A stretch of 64,000 nucleotides of DNA. Origin: Leguminivora glycinivorella (Eukaryota; Arthropoda; Insecta; Lepidoptera; Tortricidae). The stretch lies in contig NC_062980.1 in assembly GCF_023078275.1 (NCBI RefSeq), positions 5,258,401 to 5,322,400 of the forward strand, read 5' to 3'. Positions 58,601 to 63,650 of this stretch are shown here, piece after piece. Within the stretch, counting starts at the first letter, position 1; the number at the start of each line of letters is the position of its first letter. The notes under the pieces were generated by a model. It was not told where the DNA came from, made no database searches, and saw only the letters and a list, made by a program, of their open reading frames with translations. The translations under genes and the position numbers were made by a program.

Positions 58601-60721
58601 TGTTAGCATCATATTTTTGAAAACTAATAAATCTTCATTTTAATAGTGTTATTATATCGAGATACATGGATCAAAATAAGCATAAACATTTCTGTATTAA
58701 CGCTTTTTTTTAATGAGGAACTCCATGTCTTTCGATGTGCGTTGTCATGTCATGTGTGGATTCAAAATTAAAATCAATCTAACGGTTACGTTGATATAAT
58801 AATGCCTATTGTTTCTCCGTAGCGGTGTGTGACATATAACTCCGTCTGTTTTATGACTTGTATGTGTGTGCAATGATTAAGAATTAATTAACACGATGCT
58901 CCATCATTTTACTTTAATCAATCATTATCTACGACAGACATAAATTCATTGCCTATAGCAACCTATAGCCTATAGGTATACATATCTCATATTTGATCAT
59001 TATTTTGATAGCATGGAGTGGATTCTTGTGTGTATAGGATTTTCCTTTAGCTACTGCCAACATACTTGGTGCTGACTTGACTAGATGGCTCAGAAATCCA
59101 AACAGTGGTTTCTAGTAGTAACTAGTAAAATAGGTTAGCGGAAACACGGGGAATAACCCAATGTTCAAGAGCTAGGAATCACTCATAATTCCCTTCTTAC
59201 ATACTTCTAATAAAGCGATAGATCTGCAATTGAAAAAAGTTCTATTCCATCCACTGTCCCTCATATTATTACTATTGGTCTACCTTATTGAATTTTAAAA
59301 TTGAAAGAAACCGGGGAAATTAAATTAAATTGAAATCTCTCCAAAATCTTCTCAATTGTTACGTTACTTCTCATTTGTTCTCATATAACATGTTCTCACA
59401 GACACAATCAACACGACAGTAGACAGCACGAAGAAAGCAGCAGAGGAGGCCAAAGCACAGGCGGCGAAGGCTGCTGAAGACGCCAAGGAGAAGGCGAGAC
59501 AGGCCGCGGAGGCCGCTGCTGCTGAGGCTAAGAGAGCTGCCAGTAAGTATAGATACACCCATATACATACAAGTATAGATAGACCCATTTAATAGTAAGT
59601 AATGATTTTTGTTGTAAGTATTGGGTGTTGTATCTGTCAAAAACTGAACCAACAAAAGTGGCGTCTAGATTGCTCGATAATACACTTGCATAATACATGA
59701 CATAAACAGTTTGTGTGATATAGTTTTGTAAACGCTTCTTAAGCAGCACTTGTCTGCATCTGCATGCATCGAATACCAGCCGTAAAGAACTACCACCAGT
59801 AAATAACTGATTAACCTATTCTAGCCTGAATTTCTCGAATGTATTTTAGGTCATTTGAAACTTTATCACGTTTTTATTTCTTCATTTAAAATTGGGTGCT
59901 AATATGGCTCCAAATTTTGTCCTACATTAAAAAAAATCCAAATTTCCAGACGCAGCGATGGAAGAATCCAAAAAGGCGGCTGAGAAAGCCGCAGCGGACG
60001 CCAGTAACGCCGTGAACAGCACCGTGGACAACACGCTGAAGCGGGTGGAGGCTGCCGCTGATGAGGGCATCAAGAACGCCGGACACGTCGTGGACGCCAA
60101 GATCAAGGACGCCGACAAGTACCTTAGCGAGAAGCGCGATGCGGTGAGTTTTCGAGATTTTGATAGCATCATGTCACAGTAGCCGACCAAGTGAAATTGA
60201 TAAAGATTTTGATACTACATGACATACAGGGCAGTGGGTAATTTAAAGAGCAACGTCTAACCTATCTGGACAACTTAACTTAGTTTGATTTTAGTATCCA
60301 TAGTATGTTGTAGCAGTAACTAGAAATGGTGGGAAAGAATGAGTGGGACCATCAGAACACCATAGATAGTGCAACATAGGGGTGAAGTCAGAACGTGAAG
60401 GAGATAGTGGGAAGACCTGGACGCATTCTTCCAGGAATGATAGAAATATACCAACAAGGGCGAGTATAAAAAAAGAGAGGACTTTACGAGACAATGGCAC
60501 GCTAAGTTAGACTAATTGAAAAATAGGATTCAGAGTGACTGTTTATATACTACTACATTGATTACCTCTATCAAAAATTTTATTTCTGTAAATATTTTGT
60601 ATGTATCCTAACTTGTATACATTGTTCTCAGTTGGCATCGAACTTATCATCAGCAGTGCACGATGGCTCCGAGGGCGCCGCCGGTCTCTTGAGCAAGGGT
60701 CTGGCCGCCTTCCCCAAATAA
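14766..60721 (+). CDS. Large Ala/Thr/Val-rich protein with exon-encoded 29/33-residue amphipathic repeats
   Basis: I do not recognise this gene by name. A consistent 29-exon model gives 2925 nt, 974 residues. Exons: 14766-14784, 28608-28787, 30644-30778, 31050-31115, 32034-32120, 32325-32423, 32497-32595, 32673-32771, 32874-32960, 33036-33134, 33242-33328, 33443-33541, 33632-33718, 33821-33919, 54946-55032, 55107-55205, 55289-55375, 55448-55546, 55643-55729, 55883-55981, 56063-56161, 56273-56359, 56570-56668, 57775-57855, 58280-58435, 58504-58581, 59402-59542, 59950-60143, 60632-60721. All introns are GT-AG and phase 1 except the last, which is phase 0. The N-terminus (MFSGIAGAFRSIGEKTASLF) is amphipathic, without a signal peptide or transmembrane segment. 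The middle is 19 repeats of the form DTVANTV...VGSAK. The C-terminal exons are Ala/Lys/Glu helix (KKAAEEAKAQAAKAAEDAK), ending GLLSKGLAAFPK. Composition and 11-residue periodicity resemble perilipin-4, synuclein and LEA helices that bind lipid surfaces; that role is inference. Symmetric exons would allow in-frame skipping. Confidence 0.82.
16917..17163 (-). mobile_element. tRNA-derived SINE, truncated, minus orientation
   Basis: Shares CATCCATGACTCAGGAACAA and ATAAATGCCCTTACCGGGAT with the copy at 24478-24727. The B-box appears reversed (GGGATTCGAACCC). The AAAT tract at 16917 is the 3' tail. The A-box end is missing here. An (AT)n tract lies within. Confidence 0.75.
20124..21590. mobile_element. 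Foldback DNA transposon with ~525-bp inverted arms and 8-bp target duplication
   Basis: The arms run from 20124 to about 20650 and from about 21062 to 21590 and are near-perfect inverses (ends GTGAGCGTCAGGACCCC / GGGGTCCTGACGCTCAC), around a core of about 410 bp. The 8-mer TTTCTATG flanks both sides (20116-20123 and 21591-21598). An 8-bp duplication fits hAT or P-like insertion. There is no transposase; the small open frames in the arms are mirror images of each other. Confidence 0.85.
24478..24727 (-). mobile_element. tRNA-derived SINE, near full length, minus orientation
   Basis: Read on the minus strand it starts with a tRNA-like head: A-box TGGCTCAGTCGGTAG (reverse of 24703-24717) and a B-box-like block near 24665. 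A body shared with 16917-17163 follows, with an ATTT-repeat tail at 24478-24500. Both RNA polymerase III boxes are inside a SINE body, so it is not called as a tRNA gene. Confidence 0.8.
24840..26339. mobile_element. 1.5-kb non-autonomous transposon with GTGACAATCCAT ends and AAAT target duplication
   Basis: GTGACAATCCATAAG... at 24840 is inverted as ...GATGGATTGTCAC at 26339. AAAT flanks both ends (24836-24839 and 26340-26343). The subterminal motif AAGGGCCCTTAT appears at about 24858, 25040, 25645 and, degraded, 26312, alternating in orientation. No protein-coding frame is visible. A small hairpin element (25234-25346) is nested inside. Confidence 0.7.
25234..25346. mobile_element. Hairpin MITE nested in the 24840-26339 element
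   Basis: TACCGTAAACTGCTGCAACA (left) is inverted as TGTTGCAGCAGTTGACGGTA (right) with one mismatch. 113 bp in total. Confidence 0.75.
27840..28064. mobile_element. MITE with TAAGGTACAGCGGGG ends
   Basis: About 225 bp with 44-bp inverted ends, TAAGGTACAGCGGGGCAAAT... and its inverse at 28021-28064. One isolated end of the same family occurs at about 35272-35316. Confidence 0.8.
29765..30245 (-). mobile_element. Lepidopteran retroelement fragment, minus orientation
   Basis: It begins with a T tract (a poly(A) tail on the minus strand), followed by ACGTCGGTGGCAAACAAG and CGGCCCGCCTGATG..., a block I recognise as recurrent in moth and butterfly genomes. No intact ORF. It contains an inverted segment around 29890-29950 (CTTGTACA...TGTACAAG). 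SINE or LINE end; not resolved. Confidence 0.6.
31050..33919 (+). repeat. Repeat-exon array, first block (exons 4-14)
   Basis: Eleven exons, the last ten exactly 87 or 99 nt, all starting after TAG (one TTAG|GT) and ending in AAAG|GT or AGAG|GT, with introns of about 75-250 bp. Exon lengths in order: 66, 87, 99, 99, 99, 87, 99, 87, 99, 87, 99. Each 99-nt exon encodes 33 residues (three 11-mers) and each 87-nt exon 29 residues (7+11+11); the 66-nt exon is 22 residues. Intron sequences are not visibly similar to each other. Confidence 0.9.
31466..31875. mobile_element. Foldback element in intron 4 of the repeat-protein gene
   Basis: Arms of about 180 bp: TATAGTATAAATTTTCTGAG at 31466 and its inverse ending 31875, with matching internal blocks (AAAGGCCTTTGTTTA, GGGAGCTAGCCG, ATCATGATAG). 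The core is short. No target duplication was resolved. Confidence 0.75.
33979..34235. mobile_element. MITE with AATAGGCTAGTTTCCTA ends
   Basis: AATAGGCTAGTTTCCTAC at 33979 is inverted as TAGGAAACTAGCCTATT ending at 34235. About 257 bp, at the start of the expanded intron 14. Confidence 0.8.
34262..34294. repeat. Left arm of a 33-bp inverted repeat spanning the 20.7-kb insertion
   Basis: TATACTCCAATTGCTAATTC... matches, inverted and without mismatch over 33 bp, the sequence at 54912-54944 that runs into the splice acceptor of exon 15. The arms look like the ends of a TA-target element that has since been filled by other insertions. Confidence 0.7.
34586..35135 (+). mobile_element. TAGGGTTCCGTAG repeat, copy 2
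   Basis: About 550 bp: terminal hairpin TAGGGTTCCGTAG...CTAGGAACCC, CTGT/CCGT tract, AT-rich body and terminal CCGACACGCTCTTGGCCGG. Nearly identical to 54338-54911 in the same orientation, differing mainly in CCGT-tract length and a few bases. Confidence 0.8.
35332..35404. mobile_element. Short foldback MITE
   Basis: GTCAGCCAAGAAAGTGGTAT... and its inverse ...ACCACTTTTTTGGCTGAC. 73 bp. Directly before it, 35272-35316 matches one end of the 27840-28064 family. Confidence 0.75.
35810..36236 (+). repeat. Hexanucleotide array (CCCTAT)n / (CCCTGT)n
   Basis: About 420 bp of six-base units, mostly CCCTAT on the left and a homogenised run of CCCTGT at about 36037-36170, with CCCCGT units at the edges. 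Because the period is a multiple of three, all plus-strand frames stay open and give artefactual Ser-Leu, Pro-Val and Pro-Cys repeats. Confidence 0.9.
36959..36964. repeat. Polinton target-site duplication, left
   Basis: ATCACC immediately before the left terminal repeat, repeated at 52706-52711. An uninterrupted copy of the target repeat at about 53150 reads TTTATCACCCCC, so the six bases occur once in the empty site. Confidence 0.9.
38396..38403 (+). promoter_or_regulatory. TATA box of the TIR gene (left copy)
   Basis: TATAAAAG, about 140 bp upstream of the predicted ATG at 38537. Its identical mirror is in the right repeat near 51271-51278. Confidence 0.55.
38537..39139 (+). CDS. TIR-encoded spliced protein with PCNA-box-like motif (left copy)
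   Basis: The long open frame (38675-39139) has no usable ATG near its start, but a two-exon model supplies one. Exon 1 is ATG GAC at 38537-38542, with donor GTGAGT at 38543; the acceptor TTTCAG ends at 38674. The protein is 156 residues, beginning MDFSENTFKNYY. It is acidic and Ser/Thr-rich near the N-terminus, with KKRPGNNIDSFFERPKKQCK at about residues 38-57. IDSFF followed by basic residues resembles PCNA-interacting peptides, though the usual leading Gln is absent. An upstream TATAAAAG fits a real promoter. Because it lies wholly inside the repeat, the element carries two divergent copies. Function unknown; I see no recognised domain. Confidence 0.7.
39371..39814 (-). CDS. Adenovirus-type cysteine protease (PRO)
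   Basis: 147 residues, complete. The catalytic layout is that of the Ulp1/adenain family: His50 in GSHWVAIH, Asp66 in YFDSFG, Gln95 and the nucleophile Cys102 in SVCGEYC. In Polintons this enzyme is thought to mature virion proteins. It is the last gene before the left terminal repeat. A TATAAATA sequence (39895-39902) lies about 80 bp upstream of the ATG. All expected active-site residues are present. Confidence 0.92.
   Translation of the reverse strand: MDTKEIQFCMRKLNPLFNSNVFAANKIPIRVNLPTFIVSNLDPDSKPGSHWVAIHIDVNGVGEYFDSFGRKPSGYHKSFLDRNTRRWFYNNKSLQNHFTSVCGEYCLVYLYFKFHGKSMKHMLNLFSDNSLCNDLVLRNMFKTFFVK
39895..39902 (-). promoter_or_regulatory. TATA box upstream of the protease gene
   Basis: TATAAATA on the minus strand, about 80 bp before the protease ATG and directly after the end of the capsid gene. 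The same octamer precedes the capsid gene at 41243-41250. Confidence 0.5.
39909..41219 (-). CDS. Major capsid protein, double jelly-roll type
   Basis: 436 residues, complete, ATG at 41219. Its place in the gene order and features such as IEFQVPGSGDDYIDLSHTMI near residue 50 and a beta-rich, Asn/Phe-rich body without membrane segments match the Polinton PY family, which is predicted to form a double jelly-roll capsid. Family assignment is from pattern recognition, not an alignment. TATAAATA lies only about 24 bp upstream of the ATG, implying a very short leader. Confidence 0.82.
   Translation of the reverse strand: MSFLHNHSCECAKSELDIFALPSTQTSIESGQWIHYKPISSLSDDGPIEFQVPGSGDDYIDLSHTMIHITAKVLNQDGTKLKADAAVGPTNNWLHSLFNQLDVYLNQKLISPPNNTYAYRAYMENLLNYGPAAKTTHLTCGLWYEDTPGYMDTVDVNNKGFNKRLEFIKESKEVEMIGHLHGDIFNQEKFLINGVELRIKLVRSKESFNLICHQDKKFKVQIMDASLIVRRTRINPSVLLAHQKVLATTTAKYPITRAEVKVLTIPTGVQGKTLDNIFLGQIPKRCIIGFVSNSGFNGNLALNPFNFQHYNMNSFSLFVDGHEVPSKTLQPSFSSGTIAAAYHTLFSGTGIHFHNEGNGISRTDFGQGYCLLCFDLTPDLSANSTSHWNLVRHGSVRIEVRFDSALTSTINCIVYAEFDNIIEINKNRDVSVDYNS
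41243..41250 (-). promoter_or_regulatory. TATA box of the capsid gene
   Basis: TATAAATA on the minus strand, 24 bp before the capsid ATG. It lies in the short gap between the capsid gene and the frameshifted small gene. Confidence 0.55.
41257..41669 (-). pseudogene. Small basic virion-type protein gene, frameshifted
   Basis: Two frames abut. An N-terminal part from the ATG at 41669 (which overlaps the minor-capsid stop as ATGA) is Tyr/Gly-rich and includes GHGIGSFLGGLFRSV. A C-terminal part, open to 41257, is basic (SIRSRFKEASANLKRKADEK and a Lys/Arg-rich end). The first frame closes about 15 codons before the second becomes usable, and both have the character of one conserved Polinton small protein. 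I infer a one-base frame change near 41505-41520. A sequencing error or programmed frameshift is also possible. Confidence 0.65.
41666..42442 (-). CDS. Minor capsid (penton-type) protein
   Basis: 258 residues, complete. It starts SDNSFYLTLLSNSSSDYY and continues with a strand-rich region (LDGEWVVGLVEFQYP), the pattern of the Polinton PX/minor capsid family, predicted single jelly-roll. Its ATG overlaps the integrase stop by 4 bp (ATGA) and its own stop overlaps the next ATG. Function by family and context. Confidence 0.8.
   Translation of the reverse strand: MSDNSFYLTLLSNSSSDYYTDNTTAYFLTKLPKTIKLDGEWVVGLVEFQYPCSMYNVQEHENIIYIKKKVFSPADKTSKIVDIKTHIPATTYDNIDHFLQAFNENPQLKNNVKFRYDELTKMIGVTTSNKDITSIITTPILSLQMGFKPRTNLKQITLGKNPANLYLGLPSQIFVYTDIIHPQVVGDVITSLLRIIPLDPTKFIYGAYKTHIFSPAHYVPVLRREFDTIEIDIRTTTGVRVPFQFGSSCVKLHFQRVK
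42439..43524 (-). CDS. Retroviral-type integrase with chromodomain (INT)
   Basis: 361 residues from the ATG at 43524; the frame is open a little further upstream but has only TTG there. The catalytic triad is D76 (WQADLSD), D138 (HIQSDKGTEF) and E173 (ASIVERFQRT), a D,D-35-E spacing. The C-terminus (about residues 315-360) is a chromodomain: YKIDKILRSRR and ILVKWQGYPNKFNSWIP. It inserts the element, making the 6-bp duplication seen here. It overlaps the upstream 281-residue gene by 16 bp and the minor capsid gene by 4 bp. Apparently intact. Confidence 0.95.
   Translation of the reverse strand: MDSLLDINRIYYDISHPAGYSSLNNLTKEMKGQMNKEDVKKWLQSQDTYTLHKPVHRRFTRNRYILSNFNELWQADLSDMSTYSQFNDGYKYILCVIDVFSKYAFARAMKKKDSATVKHCFESIFTEANSVPRHIQSDKGTEFVSKVVRDYFKSKNINYYTTNNPDIKASIVERFQRTLKTKMWRYFTHKNTYNYINVLQDLLYSYNHSYHSSIKMCPVDVNSNNIMTVWCNLYDRNTDRQISPETAKLNVGDHVRITKYKHIFQKGYESNWSDEIFIINSIIKRSPRIVYTLRDLEGERIIGTFYSKEIQKVTYLPSNEYKIDKILRSRRVAGRKEILVKWQGYPNKFNSWIPESSLKKI
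43509..44354 (-). CDS. Conserved Polinton protein of unknown function (281 aa)
   Basis: Complete frame. Residues about 20-90 are charged helix (EEMQKILKSKMNDREKWMLY). The C-terminal half has a compact conserved-looking block (LLDYIVLSKPKIWW, VVINNQTIQNSNITDLV, GWEVFALLL). I recall similar proteins next to the integrase in other Polintons but know no function. No catalytic motif, membrane segment or signal peptide is visible. It starts 9 bp after the preceding gene and overlaps the integrase by 16 bp. Confidence 0.75.
   Translation of the reverse strand: MENTKKMLLVESDFIEKLKRNENPPENSSSRLDEEMQKILKSKMNDREKWMLYSQALQRFLHFIETDRKPFKIPIVMEGFDQFNKESNDIINSKIPKKEETEYKESAKGDVTEIAAPSLFNTTPGEINQESMPISPSKIIEILPKSYEKKARTLLDYIVLSKPKIWWKQTGEVVINNQTIQNSNITDLVSDTVRCLKRPKPIGWEVFALLLKDIKVPKSCIGNPTNLAFINDTPLIEPFTPSTSIRTRASLDKENNTSTPLTTRVQKSSAKTINWERWTPY
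44364..44690 (-). CDS. Small basic protein with C-terminal membrane segment (108 aa)
   Basis: The N-terminal two thirds are Lys-rich helix (YRTALLKSCDDEE, KKEKTKLKKYKDILRKLV). The end (residues about 90-108, GGAFLPIILGAVLSALVNSL) is a single hydrophobic segment. Polintons commonly carry such a small gene beside the ATPase; a virion membrane-interaction or core role is a guess. The ATG overlaps the ATPase stop by 4 bp. Confidence 0.7.
   Translation of the reverse strand: MMHARVNTYKHLLEALHLLKPKYRTALLKSCDDEEINIICECIYNVLNGKIPLEKKEKTKLKKYKDILRKLVSKGKHKLRKTVIIQKGGAFLPIILGAVLSALVNSLS
44687..45346 (-). CDS. Genome-packaging ATPase (FtsK/HerA, A32-like)
   Basis: 219 residues, complete. Walker A GPSGCGKT at residues 14-21 and Walker B LLIIDD at 77-82, followed by the FTKGSHHRNLSVFYITQN block with its sensor Gln. 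This is the DNA-packaging ATPase of Polintons and adeno-like and NCLDV viruses, pumping DNA into the capsid. It heads a tightly overlapping run of genes going left. The 398 bp upstream (45347-45744) separate it from the polymerase stop and contain only AT-rich sequence. Confidence 0.93.
   Translation of the reverse strand: MIHFYHPFTTIVAGPSGCGKTQFVTNFLNNTKEICNIEFDEIIWCYDEMQHLYNLENVNYSQGIPDFSTFDGKKPKLLIIDDLMRESDGRVVDIFTKGSHHRNLSVFYITQNIFHQGRGQRDISLNTSYIVFFKNPRDKTQIRYLSRQVCPENSKFVDEAYKDATKDAHGYLMIDLKQNTNDICRFKTKIFPFDGHCTVYVPKKGFKYDKNQQILVSST
45347..45744. other. Intergenic gap in the Polinton
   Basis: 398 bp, about 80% A+T, between the polymerase stop and the ATPase ATG. It presumably holds the polymerase 3' end and the promoter of the ATPase run, but I see no convincing TATA box. 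Confidence 0.5.
45745..50278 (-). CDS. Protein-primed family B DNA polymerase (pPolB), two-exon model
   Basis: The main frame (up to 49464) begins at TTG, not ATG. A clean intron solves this: exon 1 is 50160-50278 (ATG at 50278, MDSLNCDVYDAELIRLCEVI...), donor AC|GTAAGT, acceptor TTTTAG, exon 2 is 45745-49486, joining in frame through SSQIGGGLKRS. Predicted 1286 residues. Counting from 49464: zinc-finger-like CSVC...H at about 49-70 and CDGC...H...C at about 368-390, Exo I YADFEAF 431, Exo II FFHNLSNYDSHF about 571, Exo III YLKTDVLLLADVF about 725, Pol A DANNLYGW about 825, Pol B MNNSVFGK about 966 and Pol C YTDTDS 1069. All catalytic residues are present. It would replicate the element by protein priming. 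A TATAAAA lies at 50343-50349. The extra N-terminal exon is inference. Confidence 0.93.
49569..49856 (-). CDS. Small Polinton gene nested in the predicted pPolB intron (95 aa)
   Basis: From the ATG at 49856 it encodes 95 residues starting MVFTYYHIGPTLPRDKI, with two Cys clusters (YFTPCSGHY and YCQQCRKDL) that could bind a metal. No family recognised. It lies entirely within the predicted pPolB intron, same strand, and has its own core promoter: TATA at 49941-49950 and the initiator TCAGT at 49913-49917, about 31 bp apart. Transcription could thus be independent of the polymerase. Confidence 0.6.
   Translation of the reverse strand: MVFTYYHIGPTLPRDKIAQLSKEFILKCFHNSIRLWYTENKLPSTLVEDFDIKPYFTPCSGHYINDSKKKTVSEDVIDGVLMMQAYCQQCRKDLS
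49913..49950 (-). promoter_or_regulatory. TATA plus initiator core promoter of the nested small gene
   Basis: ATATATAAAC (reverse of 49941-49950) and the arthropod initiator TCAGT (reverse of 49913-49917) sit at canonical spacing (about 31 bp). The ATG follows about 59 bp downstream of the predicted start. Confidence 0.6.
50343..50349 (-). promoter_or_regulatory. TATA box of the pPolB gene
   Basis: TATAAAA on the minus strand, about 65 bp before the predicted exon 1 ATG (50278) and just inside the right terminal repeat boundary. It supports the two-exon start. Confidence 0.5.
50420..52705. repeat. Right terminal inverted repeat of the Polinton
   Basis: 2286 bp, inverse of 36965-39254, ending CCCTACTACT directly before the ATCACC duplication. 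It contains the T73 tract (52547-52619). Confidence 0.92.
50535..51137 (-). CDS. TIR-encoded spliced protein (right copy)
   Basis: Mirror copy of the gene at 38537-39139 with the same amino acids: exon 1 51132-51137 (ATG GAC), exon 2 50535-50999. It reads inward, towards the polymerase gene. Two identical copies double the dosage and would be kept identical by repeat-to-repeat conversion or recent synthesis. Confidence 0.7.
52706..52711. repeat. Polinton target-site duplication, right
   Basis: ATCACC, matching 36959-36964. Confidence 0.9.
52712..53470. repeat. Right part of the older repeat split by the Polinton
   Basis: Two about 380-bp units with CTTTCTTAGTGCTCCTCTA, ACCAGCGGTTTCGGCTGTG and TGAACCCCCATTTGACCCC, ending in a (GTCA)n tract and CTTCTTTTATATATTTAG. 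They continue the units that end at 36958. Confidence 0.65.
53471..54337. other. Unassigned intronic sequence
   Basis: About 870 bp within intron 14. No exon of the 87/99-nt type and no clear repeat ends were found. A GC-richer block near 53530-53570 (GCCACGGCCGCCATTG) has no evident role. Confidence 0.5.
54338..54911 (+). mobile_element. TAGGGTTCCGTAG repeat, copy 3
   Basis: Nearly identical and in the same orientation as 34586-35135, with a longer CCGT tract. Its T-rich end merges with the inverted-repeat arm before exon 15. Confidence 0.8.
54912..54944. repeat. Right arm of the 33-bp inverted repeat, abutting exon 15
   Basis: Exact inverse of 34262-34294. Its last base supplies the A of the AG splice acceptor (54944-54945) of exon 15. 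In place of the pyrimidine-rich TTTTGTAG seen at sister exons, this acceptor is preceded by AATTGGAGTAT, with the nearest T run about 27-33 bases upstream. Confidence 0.7.
54946..56668 (+). repeat. Repeat-exon array, second block (exons 15-23)
   Basis: Nine exons of 87, 99, 87, 99, 87, 99, 99, 87 and 99 nt, all phase 1-1, introns about 73-210 bp. Short exons encode 29 residues with ETG-SYLGSA cores; most long exons encode 33 with EKGSALVGSA cores and an extra four residues (such as VHST) near the start. Short and long alternate almost throughout, continuing the first block. Confidence 0.9.
56669..57774 (+). other. Intron 23 of the repeat-protein gene
   Basis: 1.1 kb separating the array from the C-terminal exons. 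I see no repeat exon, mobile element or RNA gene in it. Confidence 0.5.
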
Positions 60722-62264
60722 AACACCCAGCGGGTCCCGCCACATGTACCTGCAACCTCCGCTGTATTCGAATCGCTATATCATAATCCATAGACATGCC
60801 AGCATCGCCCATCTTTTTTTTTCGTATTTCCATATTTTTTAAGCCTCGTCAGAAGGGTGATAAATGGTGATATCATGCAATGATGCTGCAGAGAAAAAAA
60901 AAATGTGTTAAACATGTCTCATTTCTAATATGCCTTTGGCTTGCATCTTATGGATGATGATGATATTTATTTGTTTTTTTTTGTTGCAGTAAATTTGAAA
61001 AAGGTTCATAAAAACAAAATTTACCAAATAAACAATACTATATCTCGTACTGTTTTTATTCGTTATTATATATTTTTCAATTGCTGGTACAATTAGTTTT
61101 AAGTTACCTAAGATAAAATTAATTTAAGTTTTACTCAATAATGTTATATTTTAATAAGAACAAAATGCATTTAAATTGCGTTTTATATATATTTTATTTA
61201 AAGATACAATTGACATCTCTGTAAATGTAATATTATCTAAGTCACAATGTAATCTCAGTTTTTTTTGTTTACATAGCAGTAGTCTATAATTTATAACTTT
61301 CATTGATGCCTATCTGTAGGTACTAAGCTGTATTAAAAGTTATATATACCTACCGTGAATATTAATTATATTTGAATGCTTTGCTTGAAACCGTCCAGCA
61401 GCCTTATATAACAAAAAATAAAAAATACAAACAAATTTACTTGATGAGATATATAATAATATATTAAAGATATTGTCTGCTTAGCAGTACCTACTTATCT
61501 TTTATACATCTGTTTCTACAAAAGTTATATAATATTGTACATTGCTGTACTTTTCTGTATTTTATAAAAAGCTATATTTATATTTAATTGTTGCCTAATG
61601 TTACTTTACAGTGAATTTATACTAATGCACAAAATATATTATACTTTTTCACAAACATGAGCATATAGTTTACTGTTAACAATTTCTCTATTGTGTATTA
61701 TCAACTTATCAGTGTCATATTTGTGTTGTAAGAAATAAATTACCATACACTTCTTTTCTTTTTTATTTATCCCTGTGAGTATGAATAACACAGACAGAAC
61801 AAGCCAAAAATTAGGAATTATTTTCATGCCGATCTCACGCCGATTTCACGCCGGTGAAATATCGGCGGCGGCGGCGTGGCAAAAATGACTGGCGGTGTAC
61901 GCTACGCCGGTCGGGACAGAGGTGTGCGCCGACCCATCCTCTGTCCCTGGTTAAGGACCTACTTAAGTACTTGATAATAGATATATTCTACTCAAGGAAT
62001 ATAGAAAAGAATTTCAATCGTATTATTAATGGGAATACCGCAAAATTAAATGGATTACATTCTAAAGTGGTTAATTATTTCAGATAATATTACTTGAATA
62101 ACTAGAAAACCCGCTAAAACGAATGAGAAGAGCGGAAATGGCCCTTTTTTGAGGATGTAAAATGTTACCAGCAGTAAATCGAATTTTCTACTAAATCTGA
62201 TTTGACATGAATCACACAGATTGAAAGAACAGAACGCTATTTGACAGATGTCTCATAAACAACA
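60722..62264. other. 3' UTR and intergenic region
   Basis: It holds the 3' UTR and poly(A) signal (61027-61032) of the repeat-protein gene and then AT-rich sequence. A short GC-rich block at about 61850-61945 (CGGCGGCGGCGGCG, CTACGCCGGTCGGGACAGAG) looks like a LINE or transposon scrap but cannot be assigned. The proximal promoter of mRpS18A lies at its right end, with no obvious TATA box. Confidence 0.5.
61027..61032 (+). terminator. Poly(A) signal of the repeat-protein gene
   Basis: AATAAA about 306 bp after the TAA stop at 60719-60721, followed by a T/GT-rich stretch. Confidence 0.5.
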
Positions 62265-63494
62265 ATGGCGGCGTTAGTTAGAGCAGGGTTTTTATCGGCT
62301 AAAAATGCCGTATTATCAACGACAGTTCGGTCTTTGTCTGTTACCAAAGCCCTTAATATTAAAGAAAGTAAGATAGGTGTCCCTTTAAGTGCTATTATTT
62401 GAATATTTTGACTTTTTGGAACATAACCTATAACTTTCCTATTTTAGTTCACGAAAAAAAAGAAGGTGCAGCGTTGGTTGTAGAAGGTGTTCAGGCTCCT
62501 TCTCCCCGTTCTGAGCTGTTAGTGCGTGCTGAAAAGATAAAAGACCTCGTTCCTGTCGTCCCGGCTGATGGGAAGCCTCCGTGCTACATGTGTGCCCTGG
62601 GGCTGGATGTTAAACACACGGATGTTCTAATACTGAGCCAGTTTGTGAGGTCTGATGGCTGTATGCTGCCGCGCCGCATAACCGGACTGTGCCGACGCCA
62701 ACAGAAGAAAATTGGGAAGATGGTTTCTATGGCGCAGAAAGCAGGTTCGTAAAGTATCTATATTGACTGCTTAGAAGAGGAAGTTAGCTTGTTAAATTGA
62801 TAAGAATAACATATTAGCCGTATCTTGCGCATAAGTGTTACTTAAATTTAGCATTGGTTCATAGATGGAAAGGCAATTTAGGAGCCAAAACAGTGACAAC
62901 TTTACTGTCATATTAGTTCATCTTTATTACATACAATCGCGCCTGTTTCCCAGAGGGGTAGGCAGAGATCACAGATTTCTATTTACTATGATCCTGATAA
63001 ACCAATTTCGCGTCACACACTTTCATAACGTTTCTCATACACGCAGGTTGGTTTCGAGTACTTCTGACTTGGCCTTTTTGCATTATTTCCATTATGTCTT
63101 TATTAATCTTAGTCAGAATTTGCCGAATATGGGGTCAAATACTTTAGTGACTCAAGAAGCTGAACTAAATTTTTATCACAAAGTTTTGTGATGGTGGCGT
63201 GTTATTTTTCATATTAAGACTTTTTCAATTACCTATACAAGTATATATTGCTTACCTGTTTTGAACATAATTATTCCAAAAATGTATATAAAAGCTGTTG
63301 ACACCTTAACTACAAGTGACCAATTTTAGTGTGCAATTTTTTTTTTCCCAGGTCTGATGATAAACCTTACTCCCTCTTACTGCAAGAAAGATCCTACCAA
63401 GAGATTCGGGCACAAGAAGTTTAATACATACTTTGATGAAAGCACCATTTTCATGAAGAAAATACCGAAACCTGTGGATAGATTCAAACGATAA
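62265..63494 (+). CDS. mRpS18A: Mitochondrial ribosomal protein S18A (mL66)
   Basis: Three exons, 62265-62367, 62448-62744 and 63352-63494, all junctions phase 1, giving 180 residues. The N-terminus (MAALVRAGFLSAKNAVLST...) is Arg/Ser/Ala-rich without acids, a mitochondrial targeting peptide. The core has the bS18 fold signature: CYMCALGLDVKHTDVLILSQ with a Cys-x2-Cys pair, then FVRSDGCMLPRRITGLCRRQ and the KMVSMAQKAG helix, which I recognise from MRPS18A. The tail FNTYFDESTIF...PKPVDRFKR fits the long C-terminal extension of the animal protein. It is a structural part of the mitoribosomal large subunit. The ATG is the first in the exon. A poly(A) signal follows at 63525. Confidence 0.92.
62925..63060. 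repeat. Retroelement scrap in mRpS18A intron 2
   Basis: Contains CCTGTTTCCCAGAGGGGTAG followed by GCAGAGATCAC, a block recurrent in lepidopteran genomes. Boundaries uncertain. The rest of the intron (62745-63351) shows nothing identifiable. Confidence 0.4.
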
Positions 63495-63524
63495 TGCATT
63501 TCTAGTTAGTTAAATCAGTTGTAT

Positions 63525-63530
63525 AATAAA
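63525..63530 (+). terminator. Poly(A) signal of mRpS18A
   Basis: AATAAA 31 bp after the stop codon. Confidence 0.65.
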
Positions 63531-63650
63531 TATCTTTAGATTTTACATAACAACTTTTTTGTTTACCTCAACATCATACCTGTTATAATCTGTGTAGGAG
63601 TAGGAAATATAGCCTAGGAATGGACATGTGTTAGCTGATTTAAATATTAA

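Noticed and set aside
14766..60721. Naming the repeat-protein gene as a perilipin or LEA protein
   Set aside because: The helix repeats are similar in style only; no PAT domain or LEA family signature is visible, so no family name was given.
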